From Lysinibacillus sp. OF-1 (GTDB lineage: Bacteria; Bacillota; Bacilli; Bacillales_A; Planococcaceae): a stretch of DNA of 64,000 nucleotides. Each line of letters opens with the position of its first letter. Within the stretch, counting starts at the first letter, position 1. Where the stretch lies: NCBI RefSeq assembly GCF_028356935.1, contig NZ_CP102798.1:3720001-3784000 (forward strand), given 5' to 3'. The translations under genes and the position numbers were made by a program. This document shows, piece by piece, positions 35,519-45,147 of this stretch. The notes below the pieces were generated by a model. The model was not told the origin of the DNA and ran no database searches. It worked only from the letters and a program-made list of their open reading frames with translations.

Positions 35519-38500
35519 TCACTTCTTATTCTGTATCCCACGAATTGTACTTTTTGGAATCGTAGCATCATGTTCCACAATGAATACTTTCGAGAAGCAG
35601 TTGTAATACGTTTCATCATGTCCCTTTGGCGACACAATAATCAGTTTACGTTGTAGCTCTTCGGCATAGAGATTAAACACTTTATTTTTTCGCTCATCAT
35701 CTAATGCGCTATCAAACTCATCGAGTACGATATAGCCTGGTGAAGTGGCTAAGTTTTGTAGTAGTGCGAGTGCAAAAAGGAGTGAACTTAGTGATTCCTC
35801 CCCACCTGATACACCTAGCCCCACCTTTCCACTACGAGCCTTCATACTCACATCTTCAAGCGCACCTTGATGCCCAATTTTACGCGCTTTAATATAAAGT
35901 CGGAAATTGACACGACCTGATTTATCTTCAATGCGTTCCTTTTCAACTTGCCCCTCAAATTGAAACAAATCCATATACTTTTGGAAAAGCGTATTGATTT
36001 TTATCAAGTGCATCGTAATCGTGGTTTCTAAACGGCCCTCTAGCTCATTTGCACGAATCGTATTGCTTTCAAGTAATTGCTCCGATTTCGCTAGATCAGC
36101 ATTTTTCTTATCGAAATCAGCCTTTTGTTGATCATAATTTTGCTGGGCATTTTCGTTAATTTTTTCTAAGCGGGCATTGCGTAGCTCTGCTTTAGCTTGT
36201 TCAATTTCAGCCTGTAGCATTGTCAATGATAAGCTCGTCATGAGTAGTTGTTCGTCTAGTTGCTGTGCTTCTTGTGGTAAAACCTGTTCAAGTTCAATTT
36301 TATCAAGCTCACAGCGACTTTTCATCGTTTCATCCAACTCCAACTTTTCCTTAGCCTTTTGAATCGATAAATCATAACCTGTTATTTGACTTTCGACGAT
36401 TTTTAAATCGCTTTCGAATAGTTGTTGCTGTTCACCAAGTTGTGATTGCTTGCGTTTTTGCTGATGATTTTCATGCTCTTTTGTCTCTTGTTCCTTAATA
36501 AGTTTTCGAATGTTTTGCTGCAAATATTTTCTTGTCCCCTCAATCCGTTGTAGCTGCATTTGCTGCTCTGCAAAGGCACCGAGCTCCTCATGAATTTGCC
36601 ATTGTTGCTTATAAAGATTCTGATGATACTGTACATCAATTTGCTCGCCTTTCAGCTTTTCTAGTTGGATTTCAAGTATGGTTTGCTCATCATCAATATC
36701 TGACAATTTTTGCTCGACAAGCTCAAGCTGCTGCCTATAAGATGCATAATCCGCTTGTTTTAATAGAGTACTTTCGGCTAATTGGATCGTATGAAGATGA
36801 CCTTGTAGCTGTTTCAACTGTTGTTGATTTTCTTCGTATTGTTGTTCTAAATATTGCTTCTCGTTCATTGTTTTTGTATATTTCTGTTGTACTTCCTGTA
36901 ACAACTTTTCGATGGCCAAATCACTTAAAATATATTGAGCCGCTTCCTGCGCACCGCGAATACCGCGCGTATCATATAATAGACCTTGCTCGATTTTCGG
37001 GCTCTCTAAGAAAAATTGCTGCACCCACCAAAGTGCCTTATTCGCATAATTCTGCTGCTGTTCAGGTAAATCGCTACGAATTTGTAAGCCATACTCAGGT
37101 AGCTTCGAGATACTTTCAGTCGGCACAAGCTGTTGAAGTGATACATAATACAAATCATTGACTGGCTTATAATTTTTCCCAACATAAAAAATGGTATATT
37201 TAATCGCCTCCAGCTGCTTTTCTAACGCCAATGGAGCAGATGGCATAAGCTCGATCAACTCACGTAATGTATACGCCTCTAGCTGCTGCTGCTTTAAATG
37301 AAGTAGTCCCTGCTGCTGGCGTTTGGATACAACCTTTTTTTGTTCATACAGTGTCACTTTCTGTTCCAACATTTTTAATTCCATTGTAAGATGCTGTATC
37401 TGTTCAAAACCTTGCTCATTTTGCCGTGATAGAGTGTTAATTTGCTGCTCGATTTGCGCACTGCTTCCATAAATTGCTTTGTGCTTTTCTGCATTTGTGA
37501 TTTTTTCTTTTAGCTCTGATGAAGTGATTTCTAAACGGACTTTTTCTTGATCGAGCTCGCGTTGTTGATGGCGTAGTTGGGTGTGCTGATTGCTGAGCCC
37601 ACCTATTTGGTTTGTAATTGTAGCTAATTGTTCATTTGTTTCTTCTAGCTTACGTTGTGTCGTTTCGGCATCAAAATGTAAATGCTTTCGCTTTTCATCG
37701 ATTTCTTCAAGCTGCTGCTCTAACTGCTGCTGCAAGGCTTGTTGCTGTGTGTCTTCATCTTCTTTTCGCTGTAATTTATTGGTAATATCGATTAATTGCT
37801 GTGACAATGTCGCAATATTCTCCGATAATTGTAATTTTTGTTGCTCTAGCCTTTCAATATTACTCTTTAATTGTTGCTGAGTAACCGTTAGTTTTTCCTT
37901 TTCCACTTGATATTTAGCCTTTTGCTCAGCCATCCTTTCCATTGAGGTGCTATAATACGTGATGATTTGATGGAGCAACGTATAGTATTTTCGGCCGGAT
38001 GTGAAAATACGTTTTTTGTTATCTAAATATTTATTGAGCTCGGTTTGAGCCGCATTTACACTTAATTCCGCACCTTTTTGAATACCCTTTAAATATTCAA
38101 TTTCCGTGCGAACTTCTTTAATTTTTTCTAATGAATTTTCCCATTCCTTTTGCATGTCAGAAATCTCAAACATGTCACTAAATTTGCGGAAACGCTCTTC
38201 CGGGTACATCGCCGCAAATTGATTGACTTCTTGTTGATACCAAATTAAATAATAAACATCTGGTTCAATTTTATAGCGCACACGTAAATCCTCGCGATAC
38301 GCCTTGAGTGTACGACCCGCTGTACCACCAGATGTATAGCGGGCATGAGATGTTAAATTAGCTGTATCTTGCCCATTTAACACCTCATACTCGCGCTGAA
38401 TCGGGCTATTTTTCGTATCTTGATTGACTGTCAGCTGAAAGGCGATAAATTTAGGACCATCAATTTTCGTAGGTCCTTCATTTAAAAAGACGAGTGTTAT

Positions 38501-38719
38501 ACGTGCATACCAAGAGTCATTTACTTTTAAATTTGTTGAACGAAGTCCCTCTAATTCTACCTTCGAAGAATGTAGCACGGCACCAAGGCAAAATGTTAAT
38601 GTCGATTTCCCTACACCATTTGGACCAGTAATTAAAATATGATCGTCTGCTTCCCCAAAATCAATGTTTCGCGGTGAGTAGTCGCGAACACCATGAATTT
38701 TCAATTGATACGGGATCAT
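35519..38719 (-). CDS. jetC: Wadjet SMC-like ATPase JetC
   Basis: The 1066-aa protein is SMC/MukB-like. Walker A is TGPNGVGKST at residues 31-40, the ABC signature LGVSGGEESL is near 970 and Walker B YIVLDEFDSALD near 1000. Between them are two long Q/E/K-rich coiled-coil arms around a hinge (near 480-580). JetC is the DNA-loop-extruding motor of the Wadjet complex, which senses small circular DNA. ATG overlaps the jetB stop by 4 nt. Coding strand bias toward Q explains the many hydrophobic-looking antisense frames. Confidence 0.92.
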   Translation of the reverse strand: MIPYQLKIHGVRDYSPRNIDFGEADDHILITGPNGVGKSTLTFCLGAVLHSSKVELEGLRSTNLKVNDSWYARITLVFLNEGPTKIDGPKFIAFQLTVNQDTKNSPIQREYEVLNGQDTANLTSHARYTSGGTAGRTLKAYREDLRVRYKIEPDVYYLIWYQQEVNQFAAMYPEERFRKFSDMFEISDMQKEWENSLEKIKEVRTEIEYLKGIQKGAELSVNAAQTELNKYLDNKKRIFTSGRKYYTLLHQIITYYSTSMERMAEQKAKYQVEKEKLTVTQQQLKSNIERLEQQKLQLSENIATLSQQLIDITNKLQRKEDEDTQQQALQQQLEQQLEEIDEKRKHLHFDAETTQRKLEETNEQLATITNQIGGLSNQHTQLRHQQRELDQEKVRLEITSSELKEKITNAEKHKAIYGSSAQIEQQINTLSRQNEQGFEQIQHLTMELKMLEQKVTLYEQKKVVSKRQQQGLLHLKQQQLEAYTLRELIELMPSAPLALEKQLEAIKYTIFYVGKNYKPVNDLYYVSLQQLVPTESISKLPEYGLQIRSDLPEQQQNYANKALWWVQQFFLESPKIEQGLLYDTRGIRGAQEAAQYILSDLAIEKLLQEVQQKYTKTMNEKQYLEQQYEENQQQLKQLQGHLHTIQLAESTLLKQADYASYRQQLELVEQKLSDIDDEQTILEIQLEKLKGEQIDVQYHQNLYKQQWQIHEELGAFAEQQMQLQRIEGTRKYLQQNIRKLIKEQETKEHENHQQKRKQSQLGEQQQLFESDLKIVESQITGYDLSIQKAKEKLELDETMKSRCELDKIELEQVLPQEAQQLDEQLLMTSLSLTMLQAEIEQAKAELRNARLEKINENAQQNYDQQKADFDKKNADLAKSEQLLESNTIRANELEGRLETTITMHLIKINTLFQKYMDLFQFEGQVEKERIEDKSGRVNFRLYIKARKIGHQGALEDVSMKARSGKVGLGVSGGEESLSSLLFALALLQNLATSPGYIVLDEFDSALDDERKNKVFNLYAEELQRKLIIVSPKGHDETYYNCFSKVFIVEHDATIPKSTIRGIQNKK

Positions 38720-39387
38720 TCGTTTTCCTCCTTGATATGTAGGTTATAACGATTGAAAAACTTCATTACTTCTTCTTTACTAAGCTGTGTTTCCTGGGCA
38801 AATTCCGTTGTACGTCGTAAAAATGATTCTGAAAACATATGTACTCCTATGGCTGTTAACATATATGCCTCTTCAGAGACGGATTCGTAGTCTGTAACAG
38901 CGCCAATTTTTTTCAGTTGGTCGATATTATTTTTTAATTTGCGATTGGCATTTAGCGATTCATGGCCAAAATCAACTAGGATTTGATGCAGCAGCGTAAA
39001 TTCATGCCCGAGTACTTCTTGGTGATAAAACAAATACAACATAATCGCGAGTGCCTCACTGCTTAATGTTGATTTCGCATGTTTTGCCGTTACATGCATC
39101 ATGACAATCACGCGGTCTCGACGATCATCATAAATAATACGGAAATAGCGACTTAACGCAGCATTTAAACGATTGATGAATGAATGGAAAGCATCATCAT
39201 CTCCACTTTTAATGCCAAGCAACTTTTCTAAATCCTTCTTAGCTAAGCCGTAATTTGCCCCTTTGATCGATGCAGATGAAGAAAATAATAACTGCATAAA
39301 TGCTAATTCTTCTTCGGTAGTTAAATAACCCTTTAAACTATTCATCATCATGAGGGTATTGTCGAACGGTAAATCGTTTGTCGTCAT
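38716..39387 (-). CDS. jetB: Wadjet subunit JetB (MukE-like)
   Basis: The 223-aa protein sits between JetA and JetC and has the size and winged-helix character of MukE/KITE subunits (MMMNSLKGYLTTEEELAFMQLL; LLGIKSGDDDAFHSFINRLN). It bridges the kleisin JetA and the SMC heads. The ATG at 39387 has GGGAGTGG upstream and overlaps jetA by 50 bp; in-frame ATGs at 39345-39351 are alternatives. The 4-bp overlap with jetC means coupled translation. Confidence 0.88.
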   Translation of the reverse strand: MTTNDLPFDNTLMMMNSLKGYLTTEEELAFMQLLFSSSASIKGANYGLAKKDLEKLLGIKSGDDDAFHSFINRLNAALSRYFRIIYDDRRDRVIVMMHVTAKHAKSTLSSEALAIMLYLFYHQEVLGHEFTLLHQILVDFGHESLNANRKLKNNIDQLKKIGAVTDYESVSEEAYMLTAIGVHMFSESFLRRTTEFAQETQLSKEEVMKFFNRYNLHIKEENE

Positions 39388-40750
39388 CGTCTATCCACTC
39401 CCATTGTTTTTCATAATCTTTCGTTTGTTCGATAGGCTGCTGTTCAACCTTATTGTTACTAGTTAATGCGGAGACAGCTAATAATGAAAGAATTGCATCA
39501 TGCCATCTATTTGAGCTTGATTCCACAATGAGCTCTTCCATTTCTGTTTCACCATGTTCACTTAAAAAATTTTCAATTCGCTCTGTATCAATTAGTGATT
39601 GGGTCATTTTCCATGAAACCTCCTCCAAGGCTTCTTTTATTGGACGAACATCCATTTCGGTCTCTTCATATTCAGGCTCAGGCTGATGAGAAATCGGCTT
39701 TTCTAGCTTCGGTTCATACGTTTGCAAATAATGGATGGCATCTGTAATATCCTGCGGACCAATCGGTGCAGCAAATTTTACAGGGACCCACAGGCCATCC
39801 ATCCCCTCTTCTTCATATTGATTTTGTTCCATAAAACTTAAAATATCGTGTGCTGTCGGAATATTCGTATTGGCTTCAGGTGAATGCATCGCCAAAATAA
39901 ACTGACGTACCTTTTCTGGTGAAATAGTGTTAGCGGTAGGTGTGAGTTGCATATTAACAAAGCGAATATATTTTGTCAGTAAGCTTAAGCTGAGTGAAGT
40001 CCCTTTTGAAATGGCAGCCGTTCCGCGAAGCATTAAATCGCTCATTTTCGTACTTTCTTCGACGGTGCCAAACTGTTGTAAACGTTCATTTAATTTTGTT
40101 TCAAGCTCAAGCATTAGTTGATTAATTTTCTCCAGCTGTGGTAAGGCATTGCGATCAGCAAGAAGTTCAAGCTGACGTTCCTCTAATTGCTTAATCGCCT
40201 CTTCAACGTTGTATATCATCGATGCAATTTTATTCCCCCCAGAAATCCCTTGATCGTCGTAGGCAGCGCTTATTTCGGCATCGCGTCTCGCTTGAAATAG
40301 TGAGCGTCCTATATCATCCTGCAAATAATAGGCAAGCGCATCGTTACCCATTCGAATTAACCCATCCATTAGATTTTTTCCACGGTCACGCATTTTAATT
40401 TGACGGCTTTGTTTAACAATCCAATTATTACGCTCTAAAATCATAAGCATTCTCGTAATTTGTGCTAACGTTGGTGGATCATTGTCCTGTAAATACGTAG
40501 ACTGATATCGGTAGTACAGCACTTCTTCGTTATCAATGGCATCTTTAATGCCCAGAGAGGCCTCATTAATTAACTGAATGACATTAAAAAAACGAATGGT
40601 TTCGATTGGGGAATCGTACATTTTTTCAGTACTTAATTCCTTTAATACACCTGCTAATGATGCTAAATCACGCATTGATTTCATGAATTCCGCGGTTTGA
40701 TAATCACTTGTAAAAATCGAAATCGGTTCTTTTACATCCATTTGATCCAC
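39338..40750 (-). CDS. jetA: Wadjet kleisin subunit JetA (MukF-like)
   Basis: The 470-aa protein has an N-terminal winged-helix region (MRDLASLAGVLKELSTEKMYD; LAQITRMLMILERNNWIVKQ), a helical middle with coiled coil (residues 180-240) and an acidic C-terminal tail. These are features of the MukF-like kleisin of Wadjet. It closes the SMC ring and recruits JetB. GTG 40750 has GGAGGAG 9 nt upstream and overlaps the jetD end by 19 bp. Family assignment rests on order, size and the neighbours. Confidence 0.87.
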   Translation of the reverse strand: MDQMDVKEPISIFTSDYQTAEFMKSMRDLASLAGVLKELSTEKMYDSPIETIRFFNVIQLINEASLGIKDAIDNEEVLYYRYQSTYLQDNDPPTLAQITRMLMILERNNWIVKQSRQIKMRDRGKNLMDGLIRMGNDALAYYLQDDIGRSLFQARRDAEISAAYDDQGISGGNKIASMIYNVEEAIKQLEERQLELLADRNALPQLEKINQLMLELETKLNERLQQFGTVEESTKMSDLMLRGTAAISKGTSLSLSLLTKYIRFVNMQLTPTANTISPEKVRQFILAMHSPEANTNIPTAHDILSFMEQNQYEEEGMDGLWVPVKFAAPIGPQDITDAIHYLQTYEPKLEKPISHQPEPEYEETEMDVRPIKEALEEVSWKMTQSLIDTERIENFLSEHGETEMEELIVESSSNRWHDAILSLLAVSALTSNNKVEQQPIEQTKDYEKQWEWIDDDDKRFTVRQYPHDDE

Positions 40751-41913
40751 TGTTCAACTCCTCCTAACTGTTGCTCCTGTTCATGTGCCTCCTGTACTTG
40801 AGCTGCATAGCTTTCGATTGAATGATACAATTTATAATCACGCCCAACAATTTTTACCGATCCCTTAACTAAAGCGGCGGCATATTTGGCAATCGTGATG
40901 CCCGAGTTATCAGTATCTGTCCAAATAATCGTTTGTTTAATAGCTGATTGCAGTAATTGCTCTATAAATTGTTTATGAGCCGAACGAATTTGTCCGTCTA
41001 AACAAACGATACAAGAATTCGTTTGCCGCAAAAATTCCGTCTCTACAGCCATACGTGTTAAAATAGCACGGTTTTCAACAAGCCATAATGTTGTACTTGT
41101 CGTTGTAAAAGGTGATGTTAAGACCGCATTATCCGTCGTCGCATGTACCGCGCCAATTGCATACGTCGCAACACTGCTTTGTATATTACCAGTAAAATAA
41201 ATTGGCACAATTTTTCCGATGCTTACAAGCCCATAAAGCGTCGGGTCAATCCGACTTTGCTCCAACTGTGCTAAAAAAGCCTCCCGCTCTTGATCAAATA
41301 CTTTTGAACCTCCTATCTTATCGTGTAAGCTCGCGCCGATCTCCTTAAAATCAAATAGGTCCTTTTGCAAAGATAGCGCATAAAACGCTAAACAAAACTC
41401 AATATATTTCATCCTCTTTTGCACCGTCCACTGTTTAGGCAGCACATTCCATTCAATCGCCTGTTGAAATATCTCTGGTAACGCTAGTTGCTCCGCCCTT
41501 TGCTGTAACGTCTGCATCTGTTGCTGTTGTTTTGTGAACTGTTGTTGTTCGTTTTTTTGTTGCTCTTCTATGTAAGCCGGGCCAATGCGGTAATAATCCT
41601 CCTTAACGCTAATGCCGTCCGTGTGATAACGAATTTCGCGCACAATCCAGCCCTGTTGTAACCACTGTTGAATCGTGTCATTCGATTCATCTAACAGTCG
41701 CTTCGCATTTGGTGTGAATTTATAGGATGCTAATTTTTTAGGGAGAGGGGCAGTAAATGCTGTATGCATTGTCAACTTTAAATGCGCGACTTTACGAAAT
41801 GTACGTGCCGTCTTTTTAACAATAGTCGCAACCATTAATTGCTCTTGCTGTTCTACCTTTTCAACCGACTCATCTTTTTTCAAAAAATACGATTGGATAA
41901 ATGCCTCATGCAT
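40732..41913 (-). CDS. jetD: Wadjet nuclease JetD (TOPRIM)
   Basis: The 393-aa protein ends in a TOPRIM domain related to topoisomerase VI/Spo11: LVENRA with the catalytic Glu near residue 280 and IIWTDTDNSGITIAKYA with the DxD near 333. The N-terminal 200 aa are the arm domain. JetD cuts plasmid DNA after the SMC complex has extruded it. Here jetD is first (D-A-B-C), with GAGGAGGG before its ATG. All four genes overlap, forming one operon. Confidence 0.92.
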   Translation of the reverse strand: MHEAFIQSYFLKKDESVEKVEQQEQLMVATIVKKTARTFRKVAHLKLTMHTAFTAPLPKKLASYKFTPNAKRLLDESNDTIQQWLQQGWIVREIRYHTDGISVKEDYYRIGPAYIEEQQKNEQQQFTKQQQQMQTLQQRAEQLALPEIFQQAIEWNVLPKQWTVQKRMKYIEFCLAFYALSLQKDLFDFKEIGASLHDKIGGSKVFDQEREAFLAQLEQSRIDPTLYGLVSIGKIVPIYFTGNIQSSVATYAIGAVHATTDNAVLTSPFTTTSTTLWLVENRAILTRMAVETEFLRQTNSCIVCLDGQIRSAHKQFIEQLLQSAIKQTIIWTDTDNSGITIAKYAAALVKGSVKIVGRDYKLYHSIESYAAQVQEAHEQEQQLGGVEQWIKWM

Positions 41914-42281
41914 TGCGAAACCCTCCTCTACTTTGTGCCCTATTTAGTAGTAGCGTACCATATGTTTAATTGTTGTGGGAGAGCAAGTCACACAGTCATA
42001 TCTGTGATGCTATCAAGTAATTTGATTGGCATCATACGCATAACTAAAATACCAACTGGTGGATCTTTTCGTACATAGCCGTTTCTTACTGAAACATCTT
42101 TTTAAGAAAAATCCCTTCCATATAGATAGAAGTAAATTTGGGGACTGATTAAAAATCAGTGTTATTATGCTTTAGAACTTCTCAATAATTTTGTCACTAG
42201 GTAATTTTTCAATAATATTAATACTACCTATAAGTAGATAACCTAAATTCAAAAAAACTATATTTAAATATTTTATTTATT

Positions 42282-42416
42282 AAACGATATAGTTTCCACG
42301 CATTATAACAAAAAGACATTTTGGGTTATTTTGTTTCTAATCATTTTAAAATTCCTAAATACACCATAAAAGCTCATTAAAAATGCTTCTGTAATTCTAA
42401 ATTTAGCTATAATTCA
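42282..42416 (+). repeat. Dispersed repeat, copy 1
   Basis: Shares the core AAACGATATAGTTTCC and a downstream block (CATAAAAG.TCAT then AATGCTTC) with 45533-45674, at moderate identity. Unlike that copy it lacks the TGTGACG terminus, so it is probably an older remnant of the same element end. Confidence 0.65.
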
Positions 42417-42577
42417 AAGAATCCTCCATTTATTTATCTTTTATTACTTATTCGGATAATATCTTACGCCTTTCACTCTCCCACCTAAAATTTATTAATT
42501 CCAAATTCTGTTCTGTACAAAAAAGACATTTTCAAACGTAAATATCCAGTACCCCCCAAAATGGATAGTTTTGAACT

Positions 42578-42612
42578 AAAAAGGCACTTTCCATATTACT
42601 AGAAAAGTGCCC
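42578..42612 (-). terminator. Terminator of the serine hydrolase gene
   Basis: On the minus strand GGGCACTTTTC pairs with GAAAGTGCC, followed by a T-run, 50 bp after the stop. Confidence 0.8.
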
Positions 42613-42658
42613 GTTCTTTGAGTACCAATATTTAGTTTACAATACCTACTGCAAATCT

Positions 42659-43699
42659 TTAGTTGATTCGTTCAATAATAACGGATTTTTGTAGACTATC
42701 TAATAAGGACATTCCAATATTTTCATCATTATTTCTACCTAATTGATAGTTGGCTAAGACTACAGAGGCAACTTCCTTTTCTTTATCAATCGCTAAAAAT
42801 GAACTAAAGCAGCCTGTTCCACCGCCATGCAAAATAACATTATTATTTTTCTTTAAAAGAAACCACCCAAGCCCCATGTCATACTTTTTTGTTCCATTTC
42901 CATGCTTTTTATGACTAAGGCCCAAATAGGGTTGGTCCTCGTAAATATTTATTTTGGCATATTTCAATAAATCCTCAGCAGTTGAACTTATTGCTCCCGC
43001 AGGTGATATTAGATTCTCTTTGTTCCAGCTCCAATTTCCACAATCATTATTTTTTCTATCGTAACCATGTAAATTATTATTTGATGTACCTAAATAAGTA
43101 TCGCTTAGTCCAAGCTCTTTATGTAGAAAGTCATTCATAGTAGCCCAATATCCCCTACCTGATACGATTCCTAACCCATACCCAATAAGGGATATACCAA
43201 AATTGGAATATTTCCATGAATATTCTTTTTCTTTTAATTGAATACTTTCCATTAGCCTTCTCATTTTAATAAAATCCATATTTAGAAGATTATTCTTTTT
43301 CAAATCACTACCACCCATAATCAAGCCTAGAAGTAGGTTTGAATATTCTCTTTTACTAAATGGCAATCTTGCAGAATACCCTGAAGAATGGGTAGCGAGG
43401 CGGAGCAATGTAGGATAATAACCTTTTCCCCTAACCTCCTCTACATATTTTTGGATTGAATCATTTATGGACAACCTCTTTTCAATTACATATTTTGATA
43501 GTAAGGATGCGGTGAAAGTCTTTGTAATAGACCCAATTTCATAATAATATTTAATCGATGAATCAAGTTCACCATCCTCATTGTAAATTTTTATTACGAA
43601 TCTATTGTCTATTAAATAACCAATAGTTAATTTTAAGTTTTTTTTTCCTTTACTGGCTCTATTAATTAATCGTAATGTTTCATCATTTATTTCAAACAT
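42659..43699 (-). CDS. Serine hydrolase (class C beta-lactamase/penicillin-binding family)
   Basis: The 346-aa protein has the active-site tetrad motif SITK (in EIGSITKTFTASLLSKY, near residue 56), YSN (in YSNFGISLIGYG) and HGGGTG near residue 300, the motifs of class C beta-lactamase-like hydrolases. There is no signal peptide, so a cytoplasmic esterase or peptidase role is more likely than a true beta-lactamase. I use ATG 43699 with AGAGAAGG 9 nt away, rather than longer in-frame starts overlapping the MarR gene. It forms an operon with the MarR gene (16-bp gap). Confidence 0.82.
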   Translation of the reverse strand: MFEINDETLRLINRASKGKKNLKLTIGYLIDNRFVIKIYNEDGELDSSIKYYYEIGSITKTFTASLLSKYVIEKRLSINDSIQKYVEEVRGKGYYPTLLRLATHSSGYSARLPFSKREYSNLLLGLIMGGSDLKKNNLLNMDFIKMRRLMESIQLKEKEYSWKYSNFGISLIGYGLGIVSGRGYWATMNDFLHKELGLSDTYLGTSNNNLHGYDRKNNDCGNWSWNKENLISPAGAISSTAEDLLKYAKINIYEDQPYLGLSHKKHGNGTKKYDMGLGWFLLKKNNNVILHGGGTGCFSSFLAIDKEKEVASVVLANYQLGRNNDENIGMSLLDSLQKSVIIERIN

Positions 43700-43715
43700 A
43701 ATTGAATACCTTCTC

Positions 43716-44282
43716 TCACATTTCATTCCCGTTATTATTCGATTGAACTCTTCGCTTCTCAAACTCCTTCATTACTCTTGTTTGTAGTTCGATATTCGGT
43801 TTATCCATTTGTAAGTTACCATCTGCTTCAAACCCATCATGTTCTTCACCATCAAAACTATAAAGTTTCCTTAAAAGGTCCCACATTGTTTCTAAATCTT
43901 CCGTTGTTAGATTTTTAAAAAGTTTTTCCAAAAAAAAGATTCCTTTTTCTGCAACTACAAGCAAGACATCTTTTCCTGTATTAGTTATTTTCACATTAAC
44001 CGCTCGTTTATCTTTACGACTAGGTACTACATTGACATATCCCTTGTTTTCCATAATAGTGATTAATTGTTTTATACTTTGTTTTGTGGTGCCTAATTTC
44101 CTAGCAATGTTATTCAAAGTCGTTTCATCCTCAGGCAAATGCGCAATTGCCACTATTGCCATATATTGTCTGGATGTTAGAAGTTCAAAATATTTGTCAC
44201 CCTTTACCTGAATTTTATTTGCTAGTGAAAATAGGGTACCGTAGGCTTGTTGCATTAAAAAAAGTTCTCTGTAGATATCCAT
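43716..44282 (-). CDS. MarR-family transcriptional regulator
   Basis: The 188-aa protein has a winged helix-turn-helix (TSRQYMAIVAIAHLPEDETTLNNIARKLGTTKQSIKQLITIMENKGYV, wing PSRKDKRAVNVKIT) near residues 38-110 and a longer than usual C-terminal tail. MarR proteins bind DNA as dimers and respond to small ligands. ATG 44282 has GGAGG 6 nt upstream; TTG 44288 is less likely. Two nearly identical palindromes upstream are likely its operators. Confidence 0.88.
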   Translation of the reverse strand: MDIYRELFLMQQAYGTLFSLANKIQVKGDKYFELLTSRQYMAIVAIAHLPEDETTLNNIARKLGTTKQSIKQLITIMENKGYVNVVPSRKDKRAVNVKITNTGKDVLLVVAEKGIFFLEKLFKNLTTEDLETMWDLLRKLYSFDGEEHDGFEADGNLQMDKPNIELQTRVMKEFEKRRVQSNNNGNEM

Positions 44283-44297
44283 ATCCAACCTCCATTT

Positions 44298-44315
44298 TAG
44301 TCAATACATTGTCTA
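44298..44315. promoter_or_regulatory. MarR operator, copy 1
   Basis: TAGTCAATACATTGTCTA matches the second site in 15 of 18 positions and is an imperfect palindrome, 15 bp from the start codon. Confidence 0.6.
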
Positions 44316-44342
44316 AAATTTAGCATATCATATTTTCAAAAT

Positions 44343-44360
44343 TAGTCAATATACTGTCTA
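44343..44360. promoter_or_regulatory. MarR operator, copy 2
   Basis: TAGTCAATATACTGTCTA is nearly palindromic. Its minus strand gives TTGACT, a -35 candidate with TATGCT 16 bp downstream. The centre-to-centre distance to copy 1 is 45 bp, about four helical turns. Confidence 0.6.
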
Positions 44361-45147
44361 ATTTATTTTAAAATTAAACATATCCGATTGTTAAACAGGA
44401 AAAATTATGTGGATAAAAAAGGGGGTGAAGGTGCATGTAGTGTAATAATCAAAGGCCTCATTGTGACTTCTGTCAGTCCAATCGAGTTTTGTGCCACCTC
44501 GACTAATTGGATTTCTCATCCCATCTACATGGTGGTAAAAAATTAATAATTCTTCTGACACTTCGCATTAAGAGTTACTTAGTTGCGTTCTGGTTTCAGG
44601 GATGCTATAAATAAAGTTAATTTTTCATTAGATAAACCTTTTTAAAACCAATGTTTTCTATTCTTGAATCCGATGTTTTAAAGATGGAGATGCTGAGACA
44701 TTCAGGTTTTAAAAAATAAATATATAAAATAATACTAGAGGTTAGAGCATTAAAGAGTTTGAAACATGCATTCACTTAAATTCTTTGACCTTCCTTTGAG
44801 TCAAAAAGTTTGATCTCAGTTTAAAGAGAAAAACACTTGGTTATCTCACCTCATGACTATCTCCCCTCAATCGTAGTTGGGGCTTAATTGTAATTGCAAT
44901 ATTACACAGCAGATTTTAAGCTTTTTATCAAAACAGAAAAATGTAGTCAAATCATGTAATTTCTGTCCTCAATCGAAGAAGTCGGCCCCAGCTACATGGC
45001 TATGTTGTTTCAAATTATCGAGGAACGGATATCTAATGACGAGTTTCTATCGCCACATCTAAAATTCGGGAGAATATTAACCCTACGACCAATTGAAAAG
45101 AAAAAACATAGGGAGATATTAATCTTCCTATGTTTTCATTCATATTA
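44361..45147. other. Gene-poor region
   Basis: About 790 bp between the MarR operators and a small gene. Short frames (for example 44877-45062) lack ribosome sites. An imperfect repeat CCAATCGAG...CTCGACTAATTGG at 44473-44503 is visible, but I cannot name an element. Confidence 0.45.
45101..45136 (-). terminator. Terminator of the 48-aa gene
   Basis: On the minus strand AAAACATAGG pairs with CCTATGTTTT, followed by a T-run, 12 bp after the stop of the small gene. Confidence 0.82.

Larger units (their letters stand above)
41914..42658. other. Gene-poor region with decayed repeats
   Basis: This 745-bp gap holds the jetD promoter, a diverged copy of the 45.5-kb repeat (42282-42416), a possible IS3-type end remnant near 42549-42580 (GTACCCCCC then AAAATGGATAGTTTTG) and a terminator at 42578-42612. 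No gene is supported. Confidence 0.5.

Noticed and set aside
36532..37161. Long plus-strand reading frame of 209 aa
   Set aside because: It is antisense to jetC and results from its Q/E-rich coiled-coil codons.
42659..43699. Beta-lactamase conferring antibiotic resistance
   Set aside because: The SxxK, YxN and HGG motifs are shared with many esterases, and there is no signal peptide; resistance is not supported.
44767..44790. CtsR-like site (GGTCAAA type direct repeat)
   Set aside because: Only one half fits; the spacing and second half are off, and no heat-shock gene follows.
44877..45062. Plus-strand reading frame of 61 aa
   Set aside because: No ribosome site, no homology recognised and unusual composition.
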